In this document: in pieces, positions 47,213-58,948 of the stretch
Layout: each line of letters starts with the position of its first letter
Numbering within the stretch: position 1 is the stretch's first letter
Assembly (NCBI GenBank): GCA_041879425.1
Contig: CP090854.1
Location: 806,001-870,000 of the forward strand
Direction of reading: 5' to 3'
Source: Vibrio pomeroyi
GTDB taxonomy: Bacteria; Pseudomonadota; Gammaproteobacteria; Enterobacterales; Vibrionaceae
Length of the DNA: 64,000 bases
The notes under the pieces: model-generated
Told to the model about the DNA's origin: nothing
What the model saw: only the letters and a program-made list of their open reading frames with translations
The model's database searches: none
Position numbers and translations under genes: made by a program

Positions 47213-47803
47213 TTATTCTGCTTTGAACGTATGTAAGCGATTTTGTGCTTTTGGTAGGCCATCTTTTAATAAGATGTCTAGGCTGCGAACCGATTCGTCA
47301 ACGACGGCCTCGATACACTCTTGCTCTTTTTGTGGAGCTTTGCCTAATACATAACCTGCAACTTTATCTTTGTGTCCTGGATGGCCAATGCCTAATCTAA
47401 GACGATAGAATTCTTTATTGTTACCCTGTTTACTGATGATGTCTTTCAGACCGTTATGTCCGCCGTGACCACCCCCTTTTTTAAACTTTCCAATACCAGG
47501 AGGAAGGTCTAACTCATCATGAGCAACCATGATCTCTTCAGGTTTAATTTGGTAGAATTTTGCCAAAGCTGCAACTGCTTTGCCTGACAAGTTCATAAAA
47601 GTCGTTGGGATCAGCAAACGAAGATCTTCACCATGAACCATGATACGACCCGTTAGGCCAAAGAACTTTGGTTCGTTCTTTAGTGTCACGTTGTGTACAC
47701 GTGCTAATTCTTCAACTACCCAAGCACCCGCATTATGGCGAGTTTTGGCGTATTCTGGACCTGGATTAGCCAGTCCAACGAGAAGTTTTATTTGTTGGCT
47801 CAA
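47213..47803 (-). CDS. pth: Peptidyl-tRNA hydrolase
   Basis: A 196-residue enzyme that cleaves peptides from tRNA dropped off the ribosome. N-terminal [25 protein letters not shown] carries the catalytic His (about 24) and the Asn (about 14); FMNLSGKAV and [28 protein letters not shown] are the other family blocks. Length matches E. coli at 194. Confidence 0.96.
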   Translation of the reverse strand: MSQQIKLLVGLANPGPEYAKTRHNAGAWVVEELARVHNVTLKNEPKFFGLTGRIMVHGEDLRLLIPTTFMNLSGKAVAALAKFYQIKPEEIMVAHDELDLPPGIGKFKKGGGHGGHNGLKDIISKQGNNKEFYRLRLGIGHPGHKDKVAGYVLGKAPQKEQECIEAVVDESVRSLDILLKDGLPKAQNRLHTFKAE

Positions 47804-47933
47804 GGTATGGATCTCTCTTGGGATTTCAAAAAGCGCCGTATGATATCACAGTTTGTGAAAAAGGTGCGAGCTAGCTGATAGCAACACGATTATTCCTGAT
47901 TGTGATAAATAGCAGTGCGATATAACTCAGACA

Positions 47934-47964
47934 TAAAAAAAGCACTCCATTGAATGAAGTGCTT
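47934..47964 (-). terminator. Terminator of lolB-ispE-prs
   Basis: Stem AAGCACT / AGTGCTT with an 11-nt loop and a run of seven T on the minus strand, about 65 bp after the prs stop. Confidence 0.78.
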
Positions 47965-48027
47965 GATGTCTTTTTCTAACGTGTTTCTAAAACTAAGCTT
48001 TTGTAAAAAAAAGCTATGAAGCGTTGA

Positions 48028-48972
48028 TTAGTTGAACATCGCTGAGATTGATTCTTCGTTGCTGATACGACGAATCGCTTCAGCAAGCATGCGAGAAAGG
48101 CTAAGTGTTGTTACTTTACCTGTCGCAGCCATCTCTGGAGATAGAGAGATAGAATCCGTTACGATAACTTGGTCTAGAACAGAGTTCTTGATGTTGTTCG
48201 CAGCAGTACCAGAGAAAACAGCGTGAGTTGCGTAAGCGAATACACGCTTGGCACCGCGCTCTTTAAGCGCTTCAGCTGCTTTACATAGTGTGCCACCCGT
48301 ATCGATCATGTCATCAACGATAACACAGTCACGGCCTTCAACATCACCGATTAGGTTCATTACTTCAGAAACGTTAGCACGTGGACGACGCTTATCAACG
48401 ATAGCGATGTCAACATCACCTAGCGCTTTAGCAGTAGCACGAGCACGTACAACACCACCAAGGTCTGGAGAAACCACAACTGGGTTTTCTAGGCCACGGT
48501 TCGCCATGTCTTCTAGAAGAACTGGAGTGCCGAAGATGTTATCAACAGGTACATCGAAGAAGCCTTGGATTTGCTCTGCGTGTAGGTCGATAGTAAGAAC
48601 GCGGTCAACGCCAACGTTAGAAAGGAAATCTGCAACAACTTTTGCAGTAATTGGCACACGAGCAGAACGTACACGACGATCTTGACGGGCATAACCGAAG
48701 TAAGGGATTACAGCAGTAATACGGCCAGCAGAAGCACGGCGCATTGCGTCAATCATTACCACCAATTCCATTAGGTTGTCATTGGTTGGTGCACAAGTTG
48801 ATTGAATCAGGAATACATCGCTACCACGAACGTTTTCATTGATTTGAACAGCGACTTCGCCATCAGAAAAACGGTCTACAGTAGCATCGCCAAGAGAGAT
48901 GTATAGACGATCAGCAATACGTTGGGCTAGTTCAGGTGTTGCGTTACCAGCAAATAGCTTCATATCAGGCAC
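48028..48972 (-). CDS. prs: Ribose-phosphate pyrophosphokinase (PRPP synthase)
   Basis: A 314-residue enzyme making PRPP from ribose 5-phosphate and ATP for nucleotide, His, Trp and NAD synthesis. Blocks: [33 protein letters not shown], the flexible ATP loop [10 protein letters not shown] (about 97), [11 protein letters not shown] (about 131) and the PRPP-binding loop [13 protein letters not shown] (about 216-228). It keeps the lolB-ispE-prs order typical of gammaproteobacteria. Confidence 0.97.
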   Translation of the reverse strand: MPDMKLFAGNATPELAQRIADRLYISLGDATVDRFSDGEVAVQINENVRGSDVFLIQSTCAPTNDNLMELVVMIDAMRRASAGRITAVIPYFGYARQDRRVRSARVPITAKVVADFLSNVGVDRVLTIDLHAEQIQGFFDVPVDNIFGTPVLLEDMANRGLENPVVVSPDLGGVVRARATAKALGDVDIAIVDKRRPRANVSEVMNLIGDVEGRDCVIVDDMIDTGGTLCKAAEALKERGAKRVFAYATHAVFSGTAANNIKNSVLDQVIVTDSISLSPEMAATGKVTTLSLSRMLAEAIRRISNEESISAMFN

Positions 48973-48999
48973 GGTGGAAACCTCGGGTTGCGTCCAGTT

Positions 49000-49875
49000 T
49001 TAAATAGATTGTGGGTGGGCTGAGTGGTATTCAGCCAAAGTTTCTTTTAAAGGAGAAATGTTTCGTCCTTTCGCTACAAAAGCGGAAACTGTGTCAGGCA
49101 GTTGTTCCAACACCAATTCGGCTTCTTTTTTGCTGCTAAATTCAGCAAAAACGCATGAACCAGTGCCAGTCAATCTCGACGGCGCGTATTGTAGCAGCCA
49201 TGAAAGTTGCTTATCAACCTCTGGGTACAGCATTCGCACAATTTTTTCGCAATCGTTTACGTATTCTTGCTCTAGAAGCGTTGATAGCGCTCGCTTCGGC
49301 GTATTTCGAGTTAATTCTGAATGTGTGAATATGTCTACAGTTGCTATGCTCACTTGAGGTTTAACAACGAGATACCATTTTTCATCCGGATTAGCGGGTT
49401 GAAGCTGTTCTCCAACGCCTTCTGCAAAGGCTGCATGGCCTCGAACGAACACAGGAACGTCAGCGCCAAGTTTCAATCCGATCTCTGCGAGCTGATCATC
49501 CGATAGCTTGAGTTGCCATAGATAGTTCAGTGCGACCAACACGGTTGCGGCATTTGAAGAACCTCCACCAATGCCACCTCCCATCGGAAGTACTTTCTTT
49601 AGCTCAATATCGGCACCGAAAGAAGTCGATGTATATTGTTGAAGGGCGGTGGCGGCTTTCCAAATCAGGTTGTCTTCGGTCGCAACGCCTGGGATTTCCG
49701 GTGTAATGGTGATTGAGTTTGTTTCTTCATTAACGGTAACCGTTAGTTCATCGCCAAAATCGACAAACTGAAACAAGGTTTGAAGCTCGTGATAGCCATT
49801 GTCACGTCGACCTGTGATGTAAAGAAATAGATTCAGTTTAGCCGGAGAAGGCCAATGCGTTGGCGTTGTTATCAT
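49000..49875 (-). CDS. ispE: 4-diphosphocytidyl-2-C-methyl-D-erythritol kinase
   Basis: A 291-residue GHMP kinase in the MEP isoprenoid pathway. [29 protein letters not shown] is the N-terminal family block; the ATP loop is [20 protein letters not shown] (about 97-116); [20 protein letters not shown] follows, and [14 protein letters not shown] near the end. The ATG at 49875 overlaps the lolB stop as ATGA and is preferred over GTG 49890. Products feed ubiquinone and undecaprenol synthesis. Confidence 0.95.
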   Translation of the reverse strand: MITTPTHWPSPAKLNLFLYITGRRDNGYHELQTLFQFVDFGDELTVTVNEETNSITITPEIPGVATEDNLIWKAATALQQYTSTSFGADIELKKVLPMGGGIGGGSSNAATVLVALNYLWQLKLSDDQLAEIGLKLGADVPVFVRGHAAFAEGVGEQLQPANPDEKWYLVVKPQVSIATVDIFTHSELTRNTPKRALSTLLEQEYVNDCEKIVRMLYPEVDKQLSWLLQYAPSRLTGTGSCVFAEFSSKKEAELVLEQLPDTVSAFVAKGRNISPLKETLAEYHSAHPQSI

Positions 49876-50519
49876 TTTTTCAGTGTCCACTTCGAAACTA
49901 CAATGTTGATTTTGTTATCGTCTTGCTTGAATGACAATCGAGTAGGGAGGGGGATGCTTTCTACATTCGCGTTGCCTTCATCCGATAGTTGATTACTAGG
50001 CATCTCTGTATTTCGATAATTCGCGAAGTTCAGTGTCCATAGCTGGCTGCTGACTTGTTTGGTTAGATACTCAAGCGTGTTGGTTGTATTTAACTGGTAG
50101 CTGTCGGCTTGATCTGGAATACCCAAAAACCATTGAGGCAGGTGATCAATAGGGATCTGTAAACCTGTCAGTTGCTCAACCAATAGAGAGGCACTTGCGT
50201 GAGTAAATACTTGGTCGTCATAGGTCACCACTTTGGCACCCGACGGATCTATAGTCAGGTTCAATGCGGTTTGACCGAGAAACGTAGTGAGCCTCAATTG
50301 ACTTTGATTTGGTGAATGTTTCCAAATGAAGTTTAGGCTTTGGCGCTGCTCTGGAGAAATGTAGGCGAGCTTGCCCGAGGCTTGGTAGTTTTCTATCTGT
50401 AGAAGTCGGTTTTGGTGACTTTGCCACTCAACACTGGTCGGTTGTTCAGGTATAGACGAGCAACCCACCATAATTATGGTCATAAAAATAAGAGACGTGA
50501 TTCTACGAAGTTTGCTCAT
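49872..50519 (-). CDS. lolB: Outer-membrane lipoprotein receptor LolB
   Basis: A 215-residue lipoprotein that takes lipoproteins from LolA and inserts them in the outer membrane. Signal peptide with lipobox IMVGC (Cys about 20) followed by [42 protein letters not shown] is the typical LolB front part (given here by key words: [10 protein letters not shown] and FIW). Divergent from hemA, overlaps ispE by four bases. Confidence 0.94.
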   Translation of the reverse strand: MSKLRRITSLIFMTIIMVGCSSIPEQPTSVEWQSHQNRLLQIENYQASGKLAYISPEQRQSLNFIWKHSPNQSQLRLTTFLGQTALNLTIDPSGAKVVTYDDQVFTHASASLLVEQLTGLQIPIDHLPQWFLGIPDQADSYQLNTTNTLEYLTKQVSSQLWTLNFANYRNTEMPSNQLSDEGNANVESIPLPTRLSFKQDDNKINIVVSKWTLKK

Positions 50520-50679
50520 ATTTGCTCACAACTTGTTCAAATTTATCTAAAAAACGCTTCAACTATAGCATTGAATTCACGAACTCAGGAAAACAAATCC
50601 CGCTTGCTCTTTAAATAGAGCCATGCATCAAGTAAAATTCGCCCCTTGTTTCCATTCCCTGATCGAGAACTTCTGATAC

Positions 50680-51939
50680 ATGTCTTTGCTTGCCGTAGGT
50701 ATCAATCACAATACAGCGTCGGTTGAATTGCGAGAAAAAGTCGCTTTTGGTCCAGATAAATTATCTGAGGCACTCAAGCAACTTAACGCAAATGCACACG
50801 TGAATGGAAGTGTCATACTTTCTACCTGTAATCGAACTGAAGTGTATTGCGACGTTAAAGGCGTGGCTAAGAACAAACTTATCGATTGGTTATCAGTTTT
50901 CCATCAAGTGAGCCCTGAAGAGCTAAAACCAAGCCTTTATATCCATGAAGAGCAAGCCGCGATTAAGCACTTAATGCGCGTTGCTTGTGGTTTGGACTCT
51001 TTAGTCTTGGGTGAACCGCAGATCTTAGGTCAGGTGAAGCAAGCGTATACGGACTCGCGAGAGAACAAATCCGTTGATGCTTCAATGGAAAAACTATTCC
51101 AGAAATCATTTTCTGTTGCGAAGCGTGTTCGAACTGAGACTGAAATCGGCGGAAGCGCGGTTTCTGTTGCTTACGCAGCTTGCACCTTAGCCAAGCATAT
51201 TTTTGAATCCATCGCCGATTCAACCGTGTTACTGGTGGGCGCGGGCGAAACCATTGAACTGGTGGCTAAGCATCTTTCGGCGAATGGCTGTACAAAAATG
51301 ATAGTGGCGAACCGAACTCGAGAGCGTGCTCTAGGGCTAGCTGAAGAGTTTGGTGCTGAGGTGATCAGCTTGAATGAGATTCCTGATCATCTGCACCGAG
51401 CGGATATCGTTATCAGCTCAACCGCAAGTCCGTTACCTATTATCGGTAAGGGTATGGTTGAGACTGCTCTAAAAACAAGAAAGCATCAGCCTATGCTATT
51501 GGTTGATATTGCCGTTCCTCGTGATGTTGAATCGCAGGTTGGTGATCTGAACGATGCCTACCTTTATTCAGTTGATGATTTGCAGTCGATCGTTGATGGC
51601 AATATCGAACAACGTAAAGTTGAAGCGATTCAAGCTGAAGCGATCGTCAGTGAAGAAAGTGCTGCGTTCATGAGTTGGATGCGCTCACTGCAAGCGGTAG
51701 ACAGTATTCGAGATTTCCGTAAATCGGCTAACGAAATCCGCGAAGAATTATTAAGTAAAAGTTTACAATCACTTGCCGCTGGCGGTGACCCTGAAAAAGT
51801 TTTACTCGAGCTCAGCAATAAGCTCACAAACAAATTGATCCATGCTCCAACGCGCGCACTTCAAAGTGCAGCTGAGCAAGGAGAACCTGCAAAATTAATG
51901 GTCATTAGACAGAGTTTGGGCTTAGAAAACCCTCAATAA
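50680..51939 (+). CDS. hemA: Glutamyl-tRNA reductase
   Basis: A 419-residue enzyme that makes glutamate-1-semialdehyde from Glu-tRNA, the first step of heme synthesis. [20 protein letters not shown] starts the catalytic domain, with the active Cys in STCNRTEVY (about 50), then [20 protein letters not shown] (about 108), the NADPH-binding [17 protein letters not shown] (about 186) and the dimerisation domain. Head of hemA-prfA-prmC-sirB2-sirB1-kdsA, a conserved order. Confidence 0.96.
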   Translation: MSLLAVGINHNTASVELREKVAFGPDKLSEALKQLNANAHVNGSVILSTCNRTEVYCDVKGVAKNKLIDWLSVFHQVSPEELKPSLYIHEEQAAIKHLMRVACGLDSLVLGEPQILGQVKQAYTDSRENKSVDASMEKLFQKSFSVAKRVRTETEIGGSAVSVAYAACTLAKHIFESIADSTVLLVGAGETIELVAKHLSANGCTKMIVANRTRERALGLAEEFGAEVISLNEIPDHLHRADIVISSTASPLPIIGKGMVETALKTRKHQPMLLVDIAVPRDVESQVGDLNDAYLYSVDDLQSIVDGNIEQRKVEAIQAEAIVSEESAAFMSWMRSLQAVDSIRDFRKSANEIREELLSKSLQSLAAGGDPEKVLLELSNKLTNKLIHAPTRALQSAAEQGEPAKLMVIRQSLGLENPQ

Positions 51940-51967
51940 TATTAGACCTCCAACAAGATAAGACATT

Positions 51968-53056
51968 ATGAAAGCCTCGATTCTAGTAAAGCTTGAAACA
52001 CTTGTTGAACGCTATGAAGAAGTTCAACATCTACTTGGTGATCCAGATGTAATCGGGAATCAAGACAAATTCCGTGCACTTTCAAAAGAGTACTCTCAAC
52101 TTGAAGAAGTGACAGCTTGCTTCCAGTCATACCAGCAAGCTAAAGAAGATCTAGAAGCTGCTGAAGAGATGGCAAACGAAGACGACGTAGAAATGCGTGA
52201 GATGGCTCAAGATGAAATCAAAGATGCGAAAGCAGCGATTGAGCGTCTGACTGATGAGCTACAGATTCTTCTTATTCCAAAAGATCCAAACGATGAGCGC
52301 AACTGTTTCCTAGAAATCCGCGCAGGTGCGGGTGGTGATGAAGCTGGTATCTTTGCTGGTAACCTTTTCCGTATGTACTCTAAGTTTGCAGAGAAGAAAG
52401 GCTGGCGCGTTGAAGTAATGAGCAGCAATGACTCAGAACAAGGCGGCTACAAAGAGATGATCGCTAAGATCAGTGGCGACAGTGTTTACGGCACAATGAA
52501 GTTTGAATCAGGTGGTCACCGTGTACAACGTGTACCTGAGACAGAATCTCAAGGCCGTGTTCACACATCTGCATGTACTGTTGCTGTTATGCCAGAGATC
52601 CCAGAAGCGGATCTTCCAGAAATCAAAGCGGGCGATCTTAAGATTGATACCTTCCGTGCATCAGGCGCGGGTGGTCAGCACGTTAACACCACGGATTCAG
52701 CAATCCGTATTACTCACTTACCAACAGGTACAGTAGTAGAGTGTCAAGACGAGCGTTCTCAGCATAAAAACAAAGCGAAAGCGATGGCAGTTCTGGCGGC
52801 TCGTATCGTTCAAGCGGAAGAAGAGCGCCGTGCGGCAGCAATCTCTGACACACGTCGTAACCTACTAGGTTCTGGTGACCGTAGTGACCGTATCCGTACC
52901 TATAATTACCCACAAGGCCGTGTTTCTGACCACCGCATCAACTTAACTATCTACCGCCTGAACGAAGTTTTGGAAGGTGATATGCAAAGTCTGCTTGATC
53001 CTGTTCTACAAGAACACCAAGCTGACCAACTTGCAGCATTGGCAGAAAATAACTAA
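51968..53056 (+). CDS. prfA: Peptide chain release factor 1
   Basis: A 362-residue RF1 that ends translation at UAA and UAG. The GGQ motif is in [16 protein letters not shown] (about 235), the codon-recognition PxT motif in the [13 protein letters not shown] region (about 188-192). PrmC, encoded next, methylates the Gln of GGQ. 28 bp after hemA. Confidence 0.97.
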   Translation: MKASILVKLETLVERYEEVQHLLGDPDVIGNQDKFRALSKEYSQLEEVTACFQSYQQAKEDLEAAEEMANEDDVEMREMAQDEIKDAKAAIERLTDELQILLIPKDPNDERNCFLEIRAGAGGDEAGIFAGNLFRMYSKFAEKKGWRVEVMSSNDSEQGGYKEMIAKISGDSVYGTMKFESGGHRVQRVPETESQGRVHTSACTVAVMPEIPEADLPEIKAGDLKIDTFRASGAGGQHVNTTDSAIRITHLPTGTVVECQDERSQHKNKAKAMAVLAARIVQAEEERRAAAISDTRRNLLGSGDRSDRIRTYNYPQGRVSDHRINLTIYRLNEVLEGDMQSLLDPVLQEHQADQLAALAENN

Positions 53057-53060
53057 CGAT

Positions 53061-53933
53061 ATGCAGTCTGCTTATACGGTTGAAAGTGCATTAAAAGCAG
53101 CAATCGTGCAGCTACAAGAGGGCGATAACACATCGCCCTCGATTGATGCTGCGGTACTGCTATGTCACGCCTTAGACAAACCAAGATCTTACCTACTTAC
53201 TTGGCCTGAGAAGCATCTCACCTCAGAACAAGAATCTGAATTCAATATCCTACTAAAACGTCGTTTATCCGGTGAGCCAGTGGCTTACATTGTTGGTGAG
53301 CGAGAGTTTTGGTCATTGCCGTTAAAAGTCTCTCCTTCTACTTTAATCCCTCGTCCAGACACTGAACGTTTGGTTGAAGTGGCTTTGGATAAAACCTATG
53401 GCAAACAAGGTGCGATTCTAGATTTGGGGACGGGTACAGGTGCGATCGCATTGGCGCTGGCGTCTGAAATGCCAAATCGCCCTGTGACGGGTATTGATCT
53501 GCGTCCTGAAGCTCAAGAGCTTGCGACAGAAAATGCGAAGCGCTTAAACATCACCAACGCTACGTTTTTACATGGCAGTTGGTTTGATCCTTTAAGCGAG
53601 CTAGCTTCTGATGGCAACGATACCAAGTTCTCTTTAATTGTCTCTAACCCACCTTATATTGAGAAAGATGACCCTCATTTATCTCAAGGGGATGTGCGTT
53701 TTGAGCCAATTACCGCATTGGTTGCTGAAGAGAAAGGACTGGCTGACATTCGATACATTTCTAAAAATGCACGTGGCTTTTTGGAAAATGAAGGTTGGTT
53801 GGCGTTTGAACACGGTTACGATCAAGGCTTGGCAGTACGTGAGATAATGCAGGCGCTCGGTTATCTAGATGTTGTCACAGAGAAAGATTACGGTGGTAAT
53901 GACCGAGTGACATTGGGTCGTTACTGTTCATAG
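53061..53933 (+). CDS. prmC: Release-factor glutamine methyltransferase
   Basis: A 290-residue SAM-dependent methyltransferase that modifies the GGQ glutamine of RF1 and RF2. SAM motif ILDLGTGTGAIALALA (about 113-128), catalytic NPPY in IVSNPPYIEKDDP (about 193), and the N-terminal helical domain with VAYIVGEREFW and LIPRPDTE. ATG 53061 sits 4 bp after the prfA stop; the longer frame within prfA is rejected. Confidence 0.96.
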   Translation: MQSAYTVESALKAAIVQLQEGDNTSPSIDAAVLLCHALDKPRSYLLTWPEKHLTSEQESEFNILLKRRLSGEPVAYIVGEREFWSLPLKVSPSTLIPRPDTERLVEVALDKTYGKQGAILDLGTGTGAIALALASEMPNRPVTGIDLRPEAQELATENAKRLNITNATFLHGSWFDPLSELASDGNDTKFSLIVSNPPYIEKDDPHLSQGDVRFEPITALVAEEKGLADIRYISKNARGFLENEGWLAFEHGYDQGLAVREIMQALGYLDVVTEKDYGGNDRVTLGRYCS

Positions 53934-54137
53934 GTAGTGACTGTTCATAGATAGTAACTGTCCATCGGCTGCGGTTAATCATCTTGTGAGCAATAGATGA
54001 TGAACTTGCTAGATTTATACCTTTAACTCGACAATACATTTCACTCGGTGATGCATTTAGCGCAGAAATACAGAGCATTAACGGGTATTGTGTGGCTCGT
54101 GTTAACGAAAGCACATATAAAAATATAAAGGAATACC

Positions 54138-54521
54138 ATGTACGAAGGTTTGAAACATTTTCACTTACTAACGATTGCGATAAGCGCACTGCTGCTTTCG
54201 ATTCGATTCGCTCTTATGATGGCTAACTCTTCGAAGCTTAAGCATCCTTTCTTGCAGCGTTTTCCTCATATCAATGACTCGTTGCTACTGCTATCGGGTA
54301 TTGGTTTGATTTTTATCACTGGTTTTATTCCATTTACACCGGCGGCACCATGGTTAACCGAAAAACTAACCTGTGTTATGGCTTACATCGCATTGGGTTT
54401 CTTTGCGCTTAAGCTAGGTAAGAACAAGCTATTGAGAGTTTTCTCGTTCTTCGGTGCACTTGGCTGGTTAGCAATGGCAGGCAAAATCGCAATGACGAAG
54501 ACACCAACATTTTTCGGTTAA
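54138..54521 (+). CDS. sirB2: SirB2-family membrane protein
   Basis: A 127-residue protein with four membrane helices (about 5-27, 45-66, 75-95, 102-120), of the SirB family found between prmC and sirB1/kdsA. The start MYEGLKHFHLLTIAISALLLSIRF is typical. Function unknown; the name comes from a Salmonella invasion-gene screen. A 204-bp gap after prmC separates it from the translation genes; AAAGGAA precedes the ATG. Confidence 0.85.
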   Translation: MYEGLKHFHLLTIAISALLLSIRFALMMANSSKLKHPFLQRFPHINDSLLLLSGIGLIFITGFIPFTPAAPWLTEKLTCVMAYIALGFFALKLGKNKLLRVFSFFGALGWLAMAGKIAMTKTPTFFG

Positions 54522-54549
54522 TTATCTCCTTATTTTCGGTTAACTATCT

Positions 54550-55359
54550 ATGTACGAATTTTTTGATGAAGACTTTGACCAGCTAGAATTAGCTGAAGGT
54601 GCATTGATCTTAAATAAAGCGATTAACCCAGAAACTCAAGACAGTTGGGCTGAGCAAGAGCTGGCAAGATTGTTTAAAGAAGCTGAGTTTGCTTTGGTTC
54701 ATGAAACCGACGAACAGCAGAAGTTTGAGTCTTTTATTCGACTCTTCTTCTACGAGTGGGGCTTCACTGGCGATAAAGATGCGTACTTCTCTTCAGAAAA
54801 CGCATTCATTGATAAAGTACTTGAGAGAAAGAAAGGCATTCCAGTAAGCCTTGGCGCGATCTTTCTTTTTCTAGGTCGCAAGCTAGGCTTTCCTGTAGAA
54901 GGTGTCTCTTTCCCAACTCAGTTCTTGCTTAAAGTGAGCTGGTACGGACAAGCTGCTGTCTATATTAACCCTTACAACGGTGAGTATGTTGGCGAGCAGA
55001 CGTTGCGTGCGTGGCTGATTGGGCATGATGGCCCATTAGCTAAGCTTAAAGCGGAGCATTTAGAAGTGGCCGACCACCCAACCATTATTGGTAAGTGGCT
55101 CGCATTGCTTAAGAGTGCATTACTAAGAGAAGAGCGTTATACGCTTGCATTGAAATGTACTGACCTTGCATTAACGTTTGTACCGGATGATCCGTATGAA
55201 ATCCGCGATCGTGGCTTTATCTATCAACAGCTAGACTGCCACCAAGTAGCAGCAACGGATTATCAATACTTTATCGACCAATGCCCAGATGACCCTGCAT
55301 CTGAGTTACTGAAATCTCAAGTGAACGTCATGAACGAAAAGACAGTGGTCGTTCACTAA
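54550..55359 (+). CDS. sirB1: SirB1-family protein with transglutaminase-like fold and TPR
   Basis: A 269-residue cytoplasmic protein. A transglutaminase-like domain (about 40-160) shows LERKKGIPVSLGAIFLFLGRKLGFPVEGVSFPTQFLLK (key words GIPVSLG and FPTQFLL), then tetratricopeptide-like helices at the C-terminus (about 190-255, with YTLALKCTDLALTFVPDDPYEIRDRGFIY). Same family as E. coli YchA. Function unknown; conserved neighbour of kdsA. Confidence 0.86.
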   Translation: MYEFFDEDFDQLELAEGALILNKAINPETQDSWAEQELARLFKEAEFALVHETDEQQKFESFIRLFFYEWGFTGDKDAYFSSENAFIDKVLERKKGIPVSLGAIFLFLGRKLGFPVEGVSFPTQFLLKVSWYGQAAVYINPYNGEYVGEQTLRAWLIGHDGPLAKLKAEHLEVADHPTIIGKWLALLKSALLREERYTLALKCTDLALTFVPDDPYEIRDRGFIYQQLDCHQVAATDYQYFIDQCPDDPASELLKSQVNVMNEKTVVVH

Positions 55360-55366
55360 TTAATAA

Positions 55367-56236
<870 letters not shown>

Positions 56237-56255
56237 TCGAATTGCAAGAATTAAG

Positions 56256-56281
56256 AGCCGGCGCAAATGCCGGCTTTTTTG
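56256..56281 (+). terminator. Terminator of kdsA
   Basis: Hairpin AGCCGGC-GCAAAT-GCCGGCT and a TTTTTT tail. Confidence 0.9.
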
Positions 56282-56693
56282 TACCTATTGTTAAATGAGT
56301 TATCGGTATTTCGACATATTCAAACCAAGCTAATGTATGTTTTGAGGTGTTATAACATAACGCTCAAGACTTTGATTAATAAAATAAATTTAACGAGGAT
56401 TACTTAATTGGAGCGTTGAATTGAGTAAATCACAAATAATCATAAAAAATTATGAAAACGTTTGCCTGTGATCACTTATTTGCTCAAATGCAACTTTGCC
56501 GCTTTGTTACACACTCGATAGCGGATTAAGGTGATCTATCCTACATAAATATGAAATCACTCTGTTAGGTTTACTGTCTTAATTTAAACTACTTCAAGTT
56601 TTACCATTCTCTAACGATGTTTCTTAAGTCGACATTGGCTAAATGAGAGCGGTTGAAGCAGTGGATTCCCCTAAAAAGTTCAAAGGTATGACA
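56282..56693 (+). promoter_or_regulatory. AT-rich upstream region of ushA
   Basis: About 410 bp without a gene. It contains an inverted repeat TCATAA-AAAA-TTATGA at 56440-56455, a palindrome GTGATCAC at 56468-56475 and a weak CRP-like half-matched site GGTGA-6-CTACA at 56530-56545. No promoter pair stands out. The long AT-rich leader suggests regulated expression, but no regulator can be named. Confidence 0.35.
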
Positions 56694-58355
56694 ATGAAGC
56701 AACGCCTTATTCTAAAGACAGCACTAAGTGCTGCAATCCTAGCTACTTTAGCTGGTTGTGCGTCTCAATCGACCCATGATTGGAACCAAGACGAAACTTA
56801 CAAGCTAACTATTCTTCACACTAACGACAACCATGGTCGTTTCTGGCAGAACAAATACGGCGAATACGGCATGTCTGCGCGTAAAACGCTAATTGATCAA
56901 CTTCGTGCGGAAGTTGAAGCAGAAGGCGGTAGCGTGTTGCTTCTATCTGGCGGTGACATCAACACAGGTGTGCCAGAGTCAGATCTTCAGGATGCTGAAC
57001 CTGATTTCAAAGGTATGAACAAGATTGGTTACGATGCAATGGCATTAGGTAACCACGAGTTTGATAACTCACTAGACGTACTACAAAAGCAGATCGATTG
57101 GGCTAACTTCCCAATGCTGTCTGCAAACATCTACGATAAAGCGACAGGCGAACGCAAGTTCCAAGCTTACGAGATGTTCGAAAAGCAAGGTATCAAGATT
57201 GCGGTTATTGGTTTAACAACTGAAGATACTCAAAAGATTGGTAACCCTGAGTTTATCGCTGGTATCGACTTCCGTGATCCTAAAGAAGAAGCGAAGCAAC
57301 TGATCGCTGAACTTAAAGAAACAGAAAAACCAGATCTTATCTTCGCAGTGACTCACATGGGCCACTATGAAAATGGTCAGCGTGGCGTTAACGCACCGGG
57401 CGATGTGGCATTAGCCCGTTACCTAGATGAAGGTGACCTAGACATGATCGTTGGTGGTCACTCTCAAGAGCCTGTATGTATGGAAGGGCCTAACGTTGCG
57501 AAGAAAAACTTCAAGCCGGGTGATGAGTGTAAACCTGACCTTCAAAATGGTACTTACATCGTTCAAGCTCACGAGTGGGGCAAATATGTAGGCCGTGCTG
57601 ACTACGAATTCCGTAATGGCGAGCTAGAGATGGTGAGCTACAATCTTGTTCCAGTTAACCTTAAGAAAAAAGTTAAGATTGACGGCAAGAAACAGCGTGT
57701 CTTTATTCAAGATGAAATCGCACAAGACCCAGAACTACTTGAGTTCCTACGTCCTTTCCAAGAGCAAGGCCAAGCACAGCTAGAAGTTCAAATTGCTGAA
57801 ACTAATGGCAAGCTTGAAGGTGACCGTAACGTTGTTCGTTTCCAACAGACTAACCTAGGTCGTTTAATTGCGACTTCTCACATGGAGCGTGCAAAAGCAG
57901 ACTTCGCTGTGATGAACTCTGGTGGTGTACGTGATTCAATTGAAGCCGGTGATGTAACTTACAAAGACGTACTAACAGTACAACCTTTTGCAAACATCCT
58001 GACTTACACAGACATGACGGGTAAAGAAGTTCTAGATTACCTAAATGTAGTTGCGACTAAACCAATCGATTCTGGTGCTTACGCACAGTTTGCTGGCATC
58101 TCAATGACAGTAGCAAACGGTGAAGTATCGAATGTATTCATCGGTGGCAAGCAACTTCGTTTAGACGAAACATACCGCTTCACAGTACCAAGCTTCAACG
58201 CAGCTGGTGGTGACGGTTACCCTAAACTGTCTGACCACCCTGGTTACGTAAACACTGGCTTTGTTGATGCAGAAGTACTGAAAGAGTACCTAGAAGCAAA
58301 CAGCCCAGTAGACGTGAACAAGTACGCACCTTCTGGTCAAATGGTTTACAAGTAA
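56694..58355 (+). CDS. ushA: UshA/NutA 5'-nucleotidase / UDP-sugar hydrolase lipoprotein
   Basis: A 553-residue cell-surface nucleotidase that splits extracellular nucleotides to nucleoside plus phosphate. The start is ATG 56694 with AAAGG 7 bp upstream; the longer frame to 56643 is not needed. Signal with lipobox LAGC (Cys about 21), which makes it a lipoprotein like Vibrio NutA and unlike soluble E. coli UshA. Metal site motifs HTNDNHGRF (about 41), GGDINTG, GNHEFD and GGHSQEPVC; C-terminal substrate domain with AGGDGYPKL. Known Vibrio homologs need Cl- for activity (family knowledge). Confidence 0.94.
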   Translation: MKQRLILKTALSAAILATLAGCASQSTHDWNQDETYKLTILHTNDNHGRFWQNKYGEYGMSARKTLIDQLRAEVEAEGGSVLLLSGGDINTGVPESDLQDAEPDFKGMNKIGYDAMALGNHEFDNSLDVLQKQIDWANFPMLSANIYDKATGERKFQAYEMFEKQGIKIAVIGLTTEDTQKIGNPEFIAGIDFRDPKEEAKQLIAELKETEKPDLIFAVTHMGHYENGQRGVNAPGDVALARYLDEGDLDMIVGGHSQEPVCMEGPNVAKKNFKPGDECKPDLQNGTYIVQAHEWGKYVGRADYEFRNGELEMVSYNLVPVNLKKKVKIDGKKQRVFIQDEIAQDPELLEFLRPFQEQGQAQLEVQIAETNGKLEGDRNVVRFQQTNLGRLIATSHMERAKADFAVMNSGGVRDSIEAGDVTYKDVLTVQPFANILTYTDMTGKEVLDYLNVVATKPIDSGAYAQFAGISMTVANGEVSNVFIGGKQLRLDETYRFTVPSFNAAGGDGYPKLSDHPGYVNTGFVDAEVLKEYLEANSPVDVNKYAPSGQMVYK

Positions 58356-58424
58356 TTGAACCCAATTAAATTTAATCACTAGGTGCTGAATTAGATTGAC
58401 TCTAGCACTATGATAAATTTAACT

Positions 58425-58449
58425 AAAGCGACGCCTCGGCGTCGCTTTT
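58425..58449 (+). terminator. Terminator of ushA
   Basis: Perfect hairpin AAAGCGACGCC-TC-GGCGTCGCTTT with T tail. Confidence 0.88.
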
Positions 58450-58474
58450 TGTTTATCTATCGTTTGGATTTGTT

Positions 58475-58948
58475 ATGACCCCAGCAATCAATCTCGCCAA
58501 GAAAAAGAAAATCGCTCATAGCGTTCATCAGTATCATCACGATGCCAACAATACCAACTATGGTTTGGAAGCGGTTGAAGCGCTTGGTCAGGATCCTAAA
58601 CGTGTGTTCAAAACGCTTTTGTTCTGTTTGAACGGTGTGGCTAAAGACTTGGCTGTGGCGGTTATTCCTGTGGACCAAAAGCTAAACCTAAAACTTGCAG
58701 CAAAAGCGGCGAAAGGAAAAAAGGCAGAGATGGCTAACCCTGATATCGCGCAGAAAACCACGGGCTATGTTGTTGGTGGAATCAGTCCGCTTGGTCAAAA
58801 GAAAGCATTACCTACCTTTGTACATTCCACTGCGACGGATTTTGAAACGATATGTGTGAGTGCAGGAAAGAGGGGCTTGGAAATCGAGCTAGCTCCAAAG
58901 GACTTAGCCTTGCTTACCCGAGCTCAATTTACTGATTTGTGTTTGTAG
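58475..58948 (+). CDS. ybaK: Cys-tRNA(Pro)/Cys-tRNA(Cys) deacylase YbaK
   Basis: A 157-residue editing protein that removes Cys wrongly loaded on tRNA-Pro. Family signature: HQYHHDANNTNYGLEAVEALGQDPKRVFKTL (key words YGLEAVEALG and VFKTL), KLNLKLAAKAAKGKK with the catalytic Lys, GYVVGGISPLGQKKALPTFVH and SAGKRGLEIELAP. Length matches E. coli at 159. Confidence 0.94.
   Translation: MTPAINLAKKKKIAHSVHQYHHDANNTNYGLEAVEALGQDPKRVFKTLLFCLNGVAKDLAVAVIPVDQKLNLKLAAKAAKGKKAEMANPDIAQKTTGYVVGGISPLGQKKALPTFVHSTATDFETICVSAGKRGLEIELAPKDLALLTRAQFTDLCL

Noticed and set aside
47203..47262. Longer N-terminus for YchF overlapping pth
   Set aside because: [12 protein letters not shown] is the usual beginning and has an RBS; the extension is pth sequence.
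48248..48685. 145-codon frame antisense to prs
   Set aside because: It lies wholly within the well-supported prs gene and has Ser/Arg/Thr-rich shadow composition with no family match.
52977..53060. Longer N-terminus for PrmC inside prfA
   Set aside because: The added residues come from the prfA 3' end in another frame; ATG 53061 fits homologs.
56461..56482. CRP site at TGTGATCAC upstream of ushA
   Set aside because: Only the left half fits; the right half at the required 6-bp spacing is ATTTG, not TCACA.
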